A DNA stretch of 64,000 nucleotides from Paenibacillus lautus NBRC 15380 (GCF_004000945.1 NZ_BIMF01000011.1:157145-221144), one strand, 5' to 3'. Shown: positions 29,496 to 37,904, counted from the stretch's first letter. Numbers and translations: made by a program. The notes: generated by a model not told the origin, from the letters alone.

Positions 29496-30398
29496 CTATC
29501 TTTGTACCGCTGGCACCCCGCCCCGCTTCTGCGCCGCCATCTGCGGATACGCAATGCCCAGCAGGATGACAATAACCCCGATCCATTGCAGCGCAGTCAC
29601 CTGCTCGCTCAGCACCAGCACCGAAGCGATAACGGCGACGGGCAGCTCTCCGGCACCAAGAATGGTTGCCAGTCCCGTGCTGATTTTGGGTGCACCCAGT
29701 GCGAATAGCAGCACGGGCAAAACAACACCGAATACGCCCAAGATGAGGCCGAACAGCCATAACCCGTTGTCAAACAGGGATATCTCCGTGTACACTTTCG
29801 GCGTGAACAGGATCGTCAGCAGAATCAGGCCACCCGTTGAGGTATAGAAGCTCCGGGTAATCGGTGACATCTGCGTCTCGACCCGGCCGCTGAAGAAAAC
29901 AAACAAAGCCATCATCAAGGCAGCAGTCAGCCCCAATAAAGTCCCTTTCAAATTCAGCTGAATCTCGCCTGCGCCCAAAATCCCCCCAGCCATAATCGTC
30001 CCGACGAACAGGATGATAACGGAGATGACAGTGGATTTATCCGGCCATTGCCGTTTCACAATGGCTTCGATCATGACGCCGATCCAGGTAAATTGAAATA
30101 GAAGAACAACGGCAATCGATGCCGGAATGCTCTGAAGGGCAAGGTAATACGTGACGCCTGTAAGACATGTACATAACCCAACCCCAGCTAGTCTTAGGAA
30201 TTGCTTGCCCGTAACCTTTTGACGTCCAAAAAACAGCATCAGCACAAACAGAATGATCCAGCCTGTCCCGAATTGGCTGATCATAACCTCCTGAAATAGG
30301 AATCCTTCCTGGTAAGCGAGCTTAACGACCGTTGACAGAATACCGAAACAGCAGGCTCCCAAAAATACGAAGAATGAATTTTTCAACAAATGCAACAA
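29496..30398 (-). CDS. EamA/DMT-family transporter
   Basis: A 300-residue, strongly hydrophobic protein with about ten membrane segments arranged as two EamA repeats, the usual length and layout of drug/metabolite transporters such as RhaT- and YdcZ-type permeases. Recognisable stretches are the N-terminal GACCFGILSTVVKLAY and, in the second repeat, LGAGELPVAVIASVLVLSEQ, which matches the typical EamA 'P..a.l.a...LgE' region. The substrate cannot be told from sequence. The start is TTG at 30398 with GGGGGAG seven bases upstream. It lies next to the PKS cluster, but its direction, separate terminators and location beyond loaP give no evidence that it belongs to that pathway; export of the product is only a possibility. 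Confidence 0.85.
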   Translation of the reverse strand: MLHLLKNSFFVFLGACCFGILSTVVKLAYQEGFLFQEVMISQFGTGWIILFVLMLFFGRQKVTGKQFLRLAGVGLCTCLTGVTYYLALQSIPASIAVVLLFQFTWIGVMIEAIVKRQWPDKSTVISVIILFVGTIMAGGILGAGEIQLNLKGTLLGLTAALMMALFVFFSGRVETQMSPITRSFYTSTGGLILLTILFTPKVYTEISLFDNGLWLFGLILGVFGVVLPVLLFALGAPKISTGLATILGAGELPVAVIASVLVLSEQVTALQWIGVIVILLGIAYPQMAAQKRGGVPAVQR

Positions 30399-30426
30399 CT
30401 AAAAACTCCCCCTTACGCAACAAAAA

Positions 30427-30476
30427 AACCCCACTTTCACTGTTTTGGAATCCAGAAAACAGTAAAAAGTGGGGTT
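30427..30476 (-). terminator. Strong terminator after the sigma factor gene
   Basis: AACCCCACTTT pairs with AAAGTGGGGTT, and inside it ACTGTTTT pairs with AAAACAGT, giving a long two-part hairpin. On the minus strand it runs into seven T residues. It lies between the sigma-factor stop and the EamA start. Confidence 0.85.
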
Positions 30477-30557
30477 GACTCTGTTTGATATTGAATTATG
30501 GTCTTATCTTAAGACAAAATCTCAACATTGTAAATACCAAATGGGGTAAGTTTGTAT

Positions 30558-32306
30558 TTATGAAGACAGCTTTGCAAAGATCTCTCTCAATTTAGCAACA
30601 GCCTCGATTTCCAGAGCTTTAATATCCTCTACCAGCGATATCGCCGTTGTTGCTTGAACCTCCGAATTAGGCTCCCCGCCTAACGGAAATGGAAACATCT
30701 GATGCAGGACACTGAACTTCTCGCACATTCCCGAATATAACGCACTGGCTTCCTTGAACTGCTGCGTAAGCTCCGGTCCTTCCTTATTCGCATCGGGCCA
30801 AGCTGCAATCAGTTCCTTAAAGAACTCAGCAGCGTAATACCGGGCATCTCTTAATACCTCGATGTTGTAAGCATGACCGTTCGGTTCTATCTTCCGCCCC
30901 TGCAGCGATTCAATCCAGGCATCATATGCCGCAAGCCCCTTCACTGCCGTCGGCACCACGCTTTCTTTCCCCTCATATTGTTCGATGGCGGTTTCAAGCG
31001 CAAGTCGAAGCTGCTGCTGAAGCGTTAAATCGACCGAACCCTCAATGGCCAGGACGAACAGATCTTCCAATACACTCCTTCCGAGATTCTCATAAGGCAG
31101 CGTATCCACTCTTCCGCATTCCTCGGCATAGAGGGTTCTGGTCTCATCGTCATATCCATACAGCGTACCGAATTCAGGAATGAAAATATCCCATGCCAGC
31201 ACAGGGTATCCGCGATCCAGCGAGCTATGAATCAAATCAAGTGCCCTTGGCAGCTCCTGATGAATGCTGCGCTTGCTCATGGCGCTCTTCTCCAAGACGG
31301 ATGGATCCAGTAGATTGGCATTTGCACCGATGCCCTCCGACATGCCGTCGACATATTTGGAATGGAAGCCGATATTATGAAGTCCCCGAGATAATACTTC
31401 GCCAAAAAAATACGCCGTCGGACCTGCAATGTGAACTTGATCCGGAATGATGTTAATCCGGAATGCATGACCTGTAAGCCCCATAACCATCGGCAGGGAT
31501 AGCTTCCGATCCGTAAATTGAAGCATTTTATACGTGGCATCCGCAGCGGTTGTCCAAGTTTTGATTTCTTTCAACGATCCTTCATACGACAGAATCTTCT
31601 TTTTCATAATTCCCAAGTCCCTTCTCGTCTTAATATAAGAGTCAACGGTGACGCGGATTTTTTCTTGGATCACTTTCTTCCGTGATCTCGAAATAATCTG
31701 ATACACATTGGCCGAAGAGAGCTGAAACAAGTTGGCAATTTCTTGCGGGGACAGCTGATCGAAAAAATGGGATTCGAAAATAAGCCGTTCGCGTGGCTTC
31801 AGGCATTGAATGATGTCCGTTAAAACACGCAGCGTCTCTTGCTGGACGATTCGATCCTCCGGCACGTTGAATCCAGCTGCAGCTTCGGTTGCAGAATGAT
31901 GGAGCCTGCCCAGAATGCTGTCCAGATTGTTCCACTGATCTGAACCCCCGGCACTATCAAACCTTCCCCTGCCTTCAAGCTCGGTGAAGGTCTGCTCTTT
32001 CATCACGTGGCTTCCTTTAAGCCGGGTATAGGCCTGATTCCGGACGATCCGCTGCACCCACGGCAAGAACCGCCGGGCATCGACCAATTTTCCCAGGTGC
32101 ATGAACGCACGGATTAGCGCATCCTGTACAACGTCCTCTGCCAGGTAGGACTCCCGGGTTATAGCTCTGGCATAGCCATATACCTTGGAGCGATGACGCC
32201 GAACAAGCTCCCCGAATGCTTCCCGCTCCCCTGCCTGCGCATATTCCACCAACTCCTGATCTTCCATCTCATCCCACTGGACCGTGCGGTCTGCTGTCGT
32301 TTCCAA
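30558..32306 (-). CDS. ECF-like sigma-70 factor with a large BtrH/C39-like C-terminal domain
   Basis: A 582-residue protein. Residues 1 to about 215 are a sigma-70 family factor: region 2 (DQELVEYAQAGEREAFGELV ... VVQDALIRAF ... FLPWVQRIVRNQAY) and region 4 (LKPRERLIFESHFFDQLSPQEIANLF, a helix-turn-helix). About 365 more residues follow. This part contains LSLPMVMGLTGHAFRI, a run resembling PTAYFFG, and GYPVLAWDIFIPEFGTLYGYD, which together resemble the BtrH N-terminal / C39-peptidase-like fold; that assignment is tentative. Typical ECF factors end near 180-200 residues, so the extension is unusual and may be a sensory or autoregulatory domain. No anti-sigma gene is adjacent. The start is TTG at 32306 behind GAGGG; an ATG at residue 14 is an alternative. 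A perfect palindrome lies about 50 bases upstream. Confidence 0.8.
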   Translation of the reverse strand: METTADRTVQWDEMEDQELVEYAQAGEREAFGELVRRHRSKVYGYARAITRESYLAEDVVQDALIRAFMHLGKLVDARRFLPWVQRIVRNQAYTRLKGSHVMKEQTFTELEGRGRFDSAGGSDQWNNLDSILGRLHHSATEAAAGFNVPEDRIVQQETLRVLTDIIQCLKPRERLIFESHFFDQLSPQEIANLFQLSSANVYQIISRSRKKVIQEKIRVTVDSYIKTRRDLGIMKKKILSYEGSLKEIKTWTTAADATYKMLQFTDRKLSLPMVMGLTGHAFRINIIPDQVHIAGPTAYFFGEVLSRGLHNIGFHSKYVDGMSEGIGANANLLDPSVLEKSAMSKRSIHQELPRALDLIHSSLDRGYPVLAWDIFIPEFGTLYGYDDETRTLYAEECGRVDTLPYENLGRSVLEDLFVLAIEGSVDLTLQQQLRLALETAIEQYEGKESVVPTAVKGLAAYDAWIESLQGRKIEPNGHAYNIEVLRDARYYAAEFFKELIAAWPDANKEGPELTQQFKEASALYSGMCEKFSVLHQMFPFPLGGEPNSEVQATTAISLVEDIKALEIEAVAKLREIFAKLSS

Positions 32307-32645
32307 TTGCTCAAACCCTCTTTCTTATCGTTGACTACTTATATGACCAGAGAAGTTTGTCATTTCTGACAAAGTAATTGAAAAATATTATACCTTTTTT
32401 TGATTAGCCTGGTGCCATGATTAGAAGATAACCTCGCCATATTGCGCGGCGAAGTCCTGTCCCTTTTTTTCATTCCGCGCCTAAGTCATATATGTCAGAA
32501 TATAGTCCTTACAGGCAATGGACAAATGCTGTCCAATAATGCGACAATATACTCTGCATGTCATATCTTATATAGTAAGAATAACGAATTTTGCACCACG
32601 ACACTCAAAGAAGCAACATTGCACTTATAGGAAGGGAACGAAAGC
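32307..32645. other. Divergent intergenic region between the sigma factor gene and tdk
   Basis: This 339-base stretch has no credible gene. It holds the palindrome at 32356-32373 and an AT-rich block around 32380-32402. A short inverted repeat GGACA-AATGC-TGTCC lies near 32520-32534. The tdk ribosome binding site (GGAAGGGAACG) is just before 32646. Poorly matched promoter-like sequences (GCGACA near 32542, TATATAGT near 32571) precede tdk. A short CG-rich stem near 32436-32452 could be a weak terminator but has no adjacent T-run. Confidence 0.4.
32356..32373. promoter_or_regulatory. Palindrome upstream of the sigma factor gene
   Basis: TTTGTCA-TTTC-TGACAAA is a perfect inverted repeat with 7-base arms, 50 bases upstream of the sigma-factor start. 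The spacing suits a dimeric repressor or activator site. The cognate protein is unknown. Confidence 0.4.
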
Positions 32646-33218
32646 ATGGCTCAATTATTTTTTAAGTACGGCTCCATGAACAGTGGTAAATCCATCGAGA
32701 TTTTGAAAGTCGCCCATAACTACGAAGAACAGAACAAACCGGTGCTCCTCTTTACGTCCGCTATCGATGACCGGGATGCCGTTGGTTATGTATCCTCACG
32801 AATCGGCCTGCGCCGCGAAGCGATACCTATATCCGATACGACCGACATCTACGGGATTGTGAAGGATCATCAGCCTAAGCCATACTGCGTTCTTGTTGAC
32901 GAGTGCCAGTTCCTGTCCAAGGACAGCATCCTGCAGCTCGTTCGAATCGTAGATGAGCTTAACGTGCCTGTCATGGGCTTCGGACTAAAGAATGATTTTC
33001 GCAACGAGCTGTTTGAAGGTAGCCGCTGGATGCTGATTTATGCCGATAAAATCGAGGAAATGAAGACGATCTGCTGGTTCTGCGAGCGCAAAGCGATCAT
33101 GAACCTTCGCGTCATTGACGGTAAGCCCGTGTATGCCGGCGAGCAGATTCTGATCGGAGGGAATGATACCTACTTCCCTGTTTGCCGCAAATGTCATACC
33201 AATCCCCCTTTATCATAG
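32646..33218 (+). CDS. tdk: Thymidine kinase (type II)
   Basis: A 190-residue enzyme, the usual size for bacterial type II thymidine kinase, which phosphorylates thymidine to dTMP with ATP in the salvage pathway. It shows the P-loop (GSMNSGKS, residues 9-16), the Walker B / base-binding segment DECQFLS near residue 85, and the zinc ribbon pairs CWFC and CRKC in the C-terminal third. The lasso-like substrate region is near VYAGEQILIGGNDTY. The ATG follows GGAAGGGAACGAAAGC. It stands alone or with the small downstream gene, which begins 50 bases later. Confidence 0.95.
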   Translation: MAQLFFKYGSMNSGKSIEILKVAHNYEEQNKPVLLFTSAIDDRDAVGYVSSRIGLRREAIPISDTTDIYGIVKDHQPKPYCVLVDECQFLSKDSILQLVRIVDELNVPVMGFGLKNDFRNELFEGSRWMLIYADKIEEMKTICWFCERKAIMNLRVIDGKPVYAGEQILIGGNDTYFPVCRKCHTNPPLS

Positions 33219-33267
33219 GACGTTTTTACGAACAATCCACCATTCAAACGTAAGGAGTAGGTGATCC

Positions 33268-33480
33268 ATGCCGATAGTCAGACCGCTATTAACCGACCAG
33301 GACTTTCAGGAAGTTATGGAGCAGCAGATCCGTATACGCATCTTCAAGGATAATCATCTGGTTGATTCCGGCAGTCTCGTCATCCGCTTCACCGACGAAA
33401 CCGTCATTACGCAATCCAGCGTCAGTTCGCTCGGTTATCATAAGCGGGAAGAATGCGAATTTTTTGAAGTACGAAAATGA
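33268..33480 (+). CDS. Small conserved-looking protein of unknown function
   Basis: A 70-residue soluble protein, not recognised. It is rich in acidic and basic residues with alternating hydrophobics (IRIRIFKDNHLVDSGSLVIRF), suggesting a small beta-rich fold. There is no signal peptide, membrane segment or cysteine pair; it has a single Cys near the C-terminus (REECEFFEVRK). It has a ribosome binding site (AAGGAG, then a nine-base spacer before ATG) and lies 50 bases after tdk, so it may be co-transcribed. The good ribosome binding site and compact intergenic spacing support it being real. Confidence 0.6.
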   Translation: MPIVRPLLTDQDFQEVMEQQIRIRIFKDNHLVDSGSLVIRFTDETVITQSSVSSLGYHKREECEFFEVRK

Positions 33481-33485
33481 TAGAT

Positions 33486-33551
33486 GGATTGCCTGAGTGC
33501 TTACATGATGGACCTCTTCTACGAAATCTCTATCAGACCCTCAGGCAATCC
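33486..33551. repeat. Perfect 12-bp inverted repeat with a 42-base loop
   Basis: GGATTGCCTGAG (33486-33497) is exactly complementary to CTCAGGCAATCC (33540-33551). It starts five bases after the stop of the small gene and precedes a separate terminator. There is no T-tract next to it, so it is not a classical terminator. It could be an RNA structure that stabilises the 3' end or a small decayed element. Confidence 0.6.
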
Positions 33552-33574
33552 GATCTTCTCCCCCGCTATAAAAA

Positions 33575-33618
33575 AACAGCGGCCTTCTGCAGAACAAGAT
33601 CTGCAAAAAACCGCCGTT
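33575..33618. terminator. Bidirectional terminator between the small gene and the YitT gene
   Basis: AACAGCGG pairs with CCGCCGTT (one G-U) and an inner TGCAG pairs with CTGCA. On the minus strand the stem is followed by at least six T residues. It lies between convergent genes. Confidence 0.65.
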
Positions 33619-33657
33619 CGTTAAGCAACCTATTACACGGAGAGCGTGTGCTTACAC

Positions 33658-34524
33658 CTAGTGAATATCGGACTTCGCCATGCTTCCGCCCAGCACGTCC
33701 GCGACATTTTGAATCGAAATAAATGCGTTCTTGTCAATCTCCTGCACAACCGTCTTCAGCTTCGCAATCTCCAGCCTAGTGATGACGCAATAAATCATCT
33801 GCGTATCCTCTTTCGAATACCCGCCCTTGGCATAGATCATAGTCGTGCTGCGGCCCAGTCGCTGCATGATGGCACTTGAAATTTCTTCGTATTCATTGGA
33901 TATAATCGTAACGGATTTGGACTCGTCCAAGCCCTCTACCACAATATCCATCACTTTTGCCGCTATGTAGTATGAGAAGATTGAATACATGGCCGAATCT
34001 GCACCGAATACAAACCCTGCCGTAATGAAAATAAAGACGTTGATGATCATGATGATCTGTCCGACCGGCATCCGCAGCTTTTTGGACAGCAAGATGGCTA
34101 CGATCTCCGTACCGTCGAGAGCTCCGCCGTAACGAATGACAAGACCTACCCCGAGACCCAGGATCAAACCGCCGAACAGTACCGCCAAAATTTTCTCGTT
34201 CGTAAACGGGTCAACATGATGCAGAAAGGTTGTTGCCACCGACAACACCACGATCCCGTATAACGTGGAAAACGCGAAGGTTTTGCCGATCTGCTTGTAA
34301 CCGATGAACAGAAACGGCAGGTTGATGATGAACAGGAACACACCCAGTTTGATGGGCGTAATCGTTGATAATACGATGGAAATACCGGTAATACCACCGT
34401 CGATAATTTCGTTGGGCACCAGGAATATTTCAAGCGCCACGGCCATCAGAACTGCACCGATGGTAATAAAGATGAACCGTTTCAGAATTTCGCCGACTGT
34501 CAGATTTTTGTGTTTTTTGACCAT
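33658..34524 (-). CDS. YitT-family membrane protein (DUF2179 C-terminus)
   Basis: A 288-residue protein with about five or six membrane segments in residues 15-190 (for example FIFITIGAVLMAVALEIFLV and KIGKTFAFSTLYGIVVLSVA), followed by a cytoplasmic DUF2179 domain (SVTIISNEYEEISSAIMQRL ... DTQMIYCVITRLEIAKLKTVV). Length and order match the B. subtilis YitT/YpjC/YvjA group. Early features such as PNEIIDGGITGIS and GGALDGTEIVAILLSK are typical of the family. The molecular function of the family is not established. The gene is monocistronic, flanked by terminators, and read toward the small gene downstream of tdk. Confidence 0.9.
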   Translation of the reverse strand: MVKKHKNLTVGEILKRFIFITIGAVLMAVALEIFLVPNEIIDGGITGISIVLSTITPIKLGVFLFIINLPFLFIGYKQIGKTFAFSTLYGIVVLSVATTFLHHVDPFTNEKILAVLFGGLILGLGVGLVIRYGGALDGTEIVAILLSKKLRMPVGQIIMIINVFIFITAGFVFGADSAMYSIFSYYIAAKVMDIVVEGLDESKSVTIISNEYEEISSAIMQRLGRSTTMIYAKGGYSKEDTQMIYCVITRLEIAKLKTVVQEIDKNAFISIQNVADVLGGSMAKSDIH

Positions 34525-34632
34525 GCCATTCTCCTTTTGTATCTTTTTTCACACGAAGTGCCTGTCGAAGAACCATTGTATTAAAAAAAGGAATGACATG
34601 TCAATGTTGACACGCGAAGTGACATGGGTCTT

Positions 34633-35241
34633 TTAGGCCATTGCCTTGTCATCCAGACATAAAGAACGCAGATGCTGATCGATAATCCTCTCGATTTTTT
34701 CTTTGGCGAGTTGCTGTGGCCTCATGATATGATGAATCGCTAACCCATCCACCAATGCGTATATTCGCTCCTTCTCATATTCAAGATCCAACTCCGGTTT
34801 AGCCAGCTTATGGGCAACCAGGGTATCCACCACATAATGGCACGCCTTGGTTAAACCATCGTACATATGATCGGTCATTATTCTTAATTCGGGATAGACC
34901 AACGCTTTGGCAACAAACGACATCCACACCTCCATCTCCATCGTCCTATCCTCATCCATCGGCAGAAATTGCATCAACACTTTCTTTACATCCTCAAACA
35001 CGGGTCCCTTCAAGGACAGAGAAGCAAAACGTTCTTCAATCCTCTCGATAATCAGGTTCATACAGAAAGCTAACAGCTCAGCCTGGCTGGTAAAATAGTG
35101 CCTCATTGAACCTACGGATAAACCCGCCTCTTCCGCGATATTGCGTACCGTCGCTTTTTCGAGTCCACTCCTCTGAATAACCCGCAGGGCAGCCTCAGCG
35201 ACCCGTTGTCTTTGCTTATCATGATCTACGATTTTCGGCAT
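34633..35241 (-). CDS. TetR-family transcriptional regulator
   Basis: About 202 residues. The N-terminal helix-turn-helix is clear (RVAEAALRVIQRSGLEKATVRNIAEEAGLSVGSMRHYF, about residues 10-47). The remaining helical region is a ligand-binding domain resembling BetI/PksA-like TetR regulators. The ATG at 35241 is preferred; a GTG five codons upstream is possible. TATAAT lies immediately before the start, so the mRNA leader would be very short or the true start differs. It is divergent from the CPBP protease-like gene, which it may control; the ligand is unknown. Confidence 0.85.
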   Translation of the reverse strand: MPKIVDHDKQRQRVAEAALRVIQRSGLEKATVRNIAEEAGLSVGSMRHYFTSQAELLAFCMNLIIERIEERFASLSLKGPVFEDVKKVLMQFLPMDEDRTMEMEVWMSFVAKALVYPELRIMTDHMYDGLTKACHYVVDTLVAHKLAKPELDLEYEKERIYALVDGLAIHHIMRPQQLAKEKIERIIDQHLRSLCLDDKAMA

Positions 35242-35388
35242 AACCCCATTATACACTTCCGGTTTTTTTTAATACAACGTACGATAAACAACATTTCAGC
35301 ATCTTTCGTTTGCTTCGTTAATGCCTACCCTCGTAAAAATAGGTGCTCTCTATGGAACACCTTGGTAGAACCAATACTATATATATTA

Positions 35389-36417
35389 ATGTCAAAAAGA
35401 ATAGTGAACACGGGTAGCGTGTTCCAGGAGAGGAGAGAGTTCGTCATTCGCACATTAACTGAATCGAAGGCTCAACATGGTGTCTCTCGAGCATTCCGTG
35501 ATCGGGAGGGCCGCTTAAACCTGTTCTGGCGTGTCGTCCTTGGGTGGCTGGCTTTTGTTGCCGGGCTCAGTTTAGCGGTTGTGATTGCAACGGTTGCGGG
35601 CTCTTACGAAATTCCCACGCTCGGGCTGCAAATTCTCCTTGCAGTCGTAACGACCAGCGTATCCGTGCCGCTGATTTATCTGCTTAGGCGTTATGCCGAC
35701 CAGCGTCCCTGGAGCGGACTTGGTCTTAGCTCTCCTCCTTCCGGTTTTCGTTATTTCCTTCTCGGCATTGGCTTCCTTGCCCTTGTCACGGCAGCAGCCC
35801 TGCTGATTGGCAGTGCCGCCGGATGGCTCCGGATCGTTGCTTTTCATTTACCTGTAGCTACGATGCTCGTTATCCTCATCAATGCTCTCATTGCATTTTT
35901 TTATGAAGCTTTTCCCGAAGAAATCACCTTCCGCGGTTATGTGTATCGGAACCTGAATACCCGTTTTCCGCGCTGGCTTGCTTTGATCCTTCAGGTCGTA
36001 TTGTTCGTGCTTGCACCCATCGCCGTAACGGGATTCATGGTAGCGATCGGAATAGGGACATGGGACCTGATAACGGTGGAGTATATCGTTAACTTAATCG
36101 CGTTCGGTACGGTTCTGCAGCTATGCCGCATCGTATCCAACAATCTGTGGATGAGCATCGGCTTTCACCTGGCCTGGCTGGAGATGGTGCGATACGTCGT
36201 GGTGCCTTCGAGTTATGCATTCATCGAGATCGAATACCTTTCGGTCTGGGGCAATTATATGTTAACAATCGGTTCGGTCATTATCGGAATCATCCTATTG
36301 ATCGTCTGGTCGCTGCGGGGCAAAAATCGAATCGATTGGAACCGGATGGAGCCGGATCTTCCGCCGGATTCGAATCCTGAAACCGAGGAAGCGGCATCCA
36401 CCTCCCGTTCGGAATAG
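35389..36417 (+). CDS. CPBP-family intramembrane protease-like protein
   Basis: About 342 residues with roughly eight membrane segments. The family motif 1 is present as EEITFRGYVYR near the middle (EExxxR), and a second motif with a conserved His appears as SIGFHLAWLE. CPBP (Abi) proteins are integral-membrane glutamate proteases related to Rce1, often linked to bacteriocin self-immunity or peptide processing. The N-terminus is uncertain: the ATG at 35389 has no ribosome binding site, while a strong purine run (GGAGAGGAGAG near 35428-35440) lies just inside without a standard start codon in the right place. The C-terminus is a charged, Pro/Glu-rich tail. It is divergent from the TetR gene. 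Confidence 0.8.
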   Translation: MSKRIVNTGSVFQERREFVIRTLTESKAQHGVSRAFRDREGRLNLFWRVVLGWLAFVAGLSLAVVIATVAGSYEIPTLGLQILLAVVTTSVSVPLIYLLRRYADQRPWSGLGLSSPPSGFRYFLLGIGFLALVTAAALLIGSAAGWLRIVAFHLPVATMLVILINALIAFFYEAFPEEITFRGYVYRNLNTRFPRWLALILQVVLFVLAPIAVTGFMVAIGIGTWDLITVEYIVNLIAFGTVLQLCRIVSNNLWMSIGFHLAWLEMVRYVVVPSSYAFIEIEYLSVWGNYMLTIGSVIIGIILLIVWSLRGKNRIDWNRMEPDLPPDSNPETEEAASTSRSE

Positions 36418-36442
36418 GAATATGTCAACCGGTATAGCTCAA

Positions 36443-36467
36443 ACTCACCGCTGCTTTGGCGGAGTTT
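36443..36467 (+). terminator. Probable terminator after the CPBP gene
   Basis: CAAACT pairs with AGTTTG and, across a two-base bulge, CCGC pairs with GCGG. The run after it is TTTGGGCTTTT, a weak T-tract. It lies just downstream of the CPBP stop. Confidence 0.4.
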
Positions 36468-36530
36468 GGGCTTTTGCCTGTATCCGGCTCCCGCATTAAT
36501 ACTTGCAATTTATAATATTGATTCCGGTTA

Positions 36531-36540
36531 TGCTATAATA
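36531..36540 (+). promoter_or_regulatory. Extended -10 promoter for the VTT-domain gene
   Basis: TATGCTATAAT contains TGnTATAAT, a strong extended -10 element, about 65 bases before the ATG at 36607. No clear -35 was found at the right distance. Confidence 0.5.
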
Positions 36541-36606
36541 TATTCCATCCGCGATCGACCGGAAAATACATCATTTTACCCCAGGCAGGGAGAGGATTTA
36601 CTCATC

Positions 36607-37260
36607 ATGTTGGAATGGCTTCAGAACGTGTGGACCCATATGAAAGAAATTGACATGGATCAAGTGCAGGGATGGCTACAGCAGTACTCGCAGCTGGGTC
36701 CCATCCCGGGTATTTTGCTTCCATTTATAGAGGCGTTTCTCCCCTTTCTGCCCCTTATTGTCCTGGTCATGGGGAACTCGGCGGCCTATGGTTTATGGTG
36801 GGGATTCTTGCTGTCCTGGATCGGCGTTTGCCTTGGATCCGTTACGGTATTCTGGATTGTTCGTAAGCTGGGAGGCCAGCTAGGATTGCTCATACAAAAA
36901 AGAATGCCGGGGTCCCAGCGTTTCTTCCATTGGATCGAAGAAAAAGGCTTTACGCCCATCTTCATCCTGTACTGCTTTCCCTTCACGCCTTCCTCGCTGA
37001 TCAATATCGCATCCGGCATCAGCACGGTATCGGCAACGACGTTCACGATAGCCGTAATGGCAGGTAAATCCGTCATGATCTTTATGGTCGCATTCATCGG
37101 ACATGATTGGCAAGCCTTTATCCAGCAGCCTTGGCGCATCCTTATCGCGGCCGTCGTCCTCTGGCTGCTGTGGCTGGCCGGCAAAAAGATGGAAAATCGT
37201 TACCATCACGATGATCAGCCGGGAAGTGTCGTGATAAGCAACAAAAAGACAAAGCGTTAA
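36607..37260 (+). CDS. TVP38/TMEM64-type VTT-domain membrane protein
   Basis: About 217 residues with five or six membrane segments. The VTT/SNARE-associated region is visible as PFIEAFLPFLPLIVLVMGNS, then the glycine-rich GFLLSWIGVCLGSVTVFWI and the segment FIFILYCFPFTPSSLINIASG. These resemble TVP38/TMEM64 proteins such as B. subtilis YtxB/YdjZ; members are thought to move lipids across membranes. The ATG at 36607 is supported by GGGAGAGG upstream. The C-terminus is cytoplasmic, basic and His-rich (NRYHHDD). It is monocistronic with its own promoter and terminator. Confidence 0.85.
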   Translation: MLEWLQNVWTHMKEIDMDQVQGWLQQYSQLGPIPGILLPFIEAFLPFLPLIVLVMGNSAAYGLWWGFLLSWIGVCLGSVTVFWIVRKLGGQLGLLIQKRMPGSQRFFHWIEEKGFTPIFILYCFPFTPSSLINIASGISTVSATTFTIAVMAGKSVMIFMVAFIGHDWQAFIQQPWRILIAAVVLWLLWLAGKKMENRYHHDDQPGSVVISNKKTKR

Positions 37261-37266
37261 AATCGT

Positions 37267-37311
37267 AACAAGACCCGCCTATCCCTACAACCGGAACTGG
37301 CGGGTCTTGTT
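37267..37311. terminator. Strong terminator after the VTT-domain gene
   Basis: AACAAGACCCGCC pairs perfectly with GGCGGGTCTTGTT (13 bp) around a 19-base loop. Confidence 0.8.
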
Positions 37312-37411
37312 CATAATAGACGTGCTATGAGTCCATGTCCAAGCGTTTCGCAAACCCGTTTTGGCCAATTCTACCATAGGATGACACCCACGAACCAAGG
37401 CATAAAAAAAG

Positions 37412-37445
37412 AAACGGGCTTCCCAAATTCGCGGAAAGCCCGTTT
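37412..37445. terminator. Terminator of the mrp operon
   Basis: AAACGGGCTT pairs with AAGCCCGTTT. On the minus strand it is followed by CTTTTTTT, so it ends the mrp operon; on the plus strand it is followed by TT. Confidence 0.8.
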
Positions 37446-37487
37446 TTCATATTCCCGATATTTCAAATCGTAGCCTTTTGTTCGAGG

Positions 37488-37904
37488 TCACCCCTTCTCG
37501 GAGTGCTCCCCCTTCCGGGAAGCGCGCATCCGCTCACGTTCGCGCTTGAGTTCAGGCTTAAGGTCATCGAGAACGCTGTTCTCCCACATGGACACGCCTG
37601 ATCGATAGGCCGCTCTCCCGTTCAAGTGACCTGCTACCGGCCCCGTAATGAATACGAATACGATTCCCAGCAGCAGTTTGGCACTGACATGCTCCAGGTA
37701 GAAGGTGAAATACAGGAATGCGCCTGCAAGGATAAAGAGGACGCCCAGCGTAGCAATTTTCGTAGCTGCATGGGACCTCATGTAAACATCCGGCAGACGG
37801 ATAAGGCCAAATGCACTCAATGCACCAAGCAAAGCGCCGAGCAGAACCATCAGCGCGATCAGAAACTCACCGATCTGACTCATCGTTTGTGCGTTCAATG
37901 ACAT
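37488..37904 (-). CDS. mrpG: Mrp antiporter subunit G
   Basis: About 138 residues, the last gene of the operon. Three membrane segments (FLIALMVLLGALLGALSAFGLI, KIATLGVLFILAGAFLYF, KLLLGIVFVFITGPVAGHL) and the sequence GLIRLPDVYMRSHAATK are characteristic of MrpG/MnhG/PhaG. The C-terminal tail is highly charged. ATG at 37904 is chosen because GAGAGGGG lies just before it; the gene overlaps mrpF. The subunit is part of the hetero-oligomeric Mrp complex in the cytoplasmic membrane that exchanges Na+ (and in some cases K+ or Ca2+) for protons. Confidence 0.93.
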   Translation of the reverse strand: MSLNAQTMSQIGEFLIALMVLLGALLGALSAFGLIRLPDVYMRSHAATKIATLGVLFILAGAFLYFTFYLEHVSAKLLLGIVFVFITGPVAGHLNGRAAYRSGVSMWENSVLDDLKPELKRERERMRASRKGEHSEKG

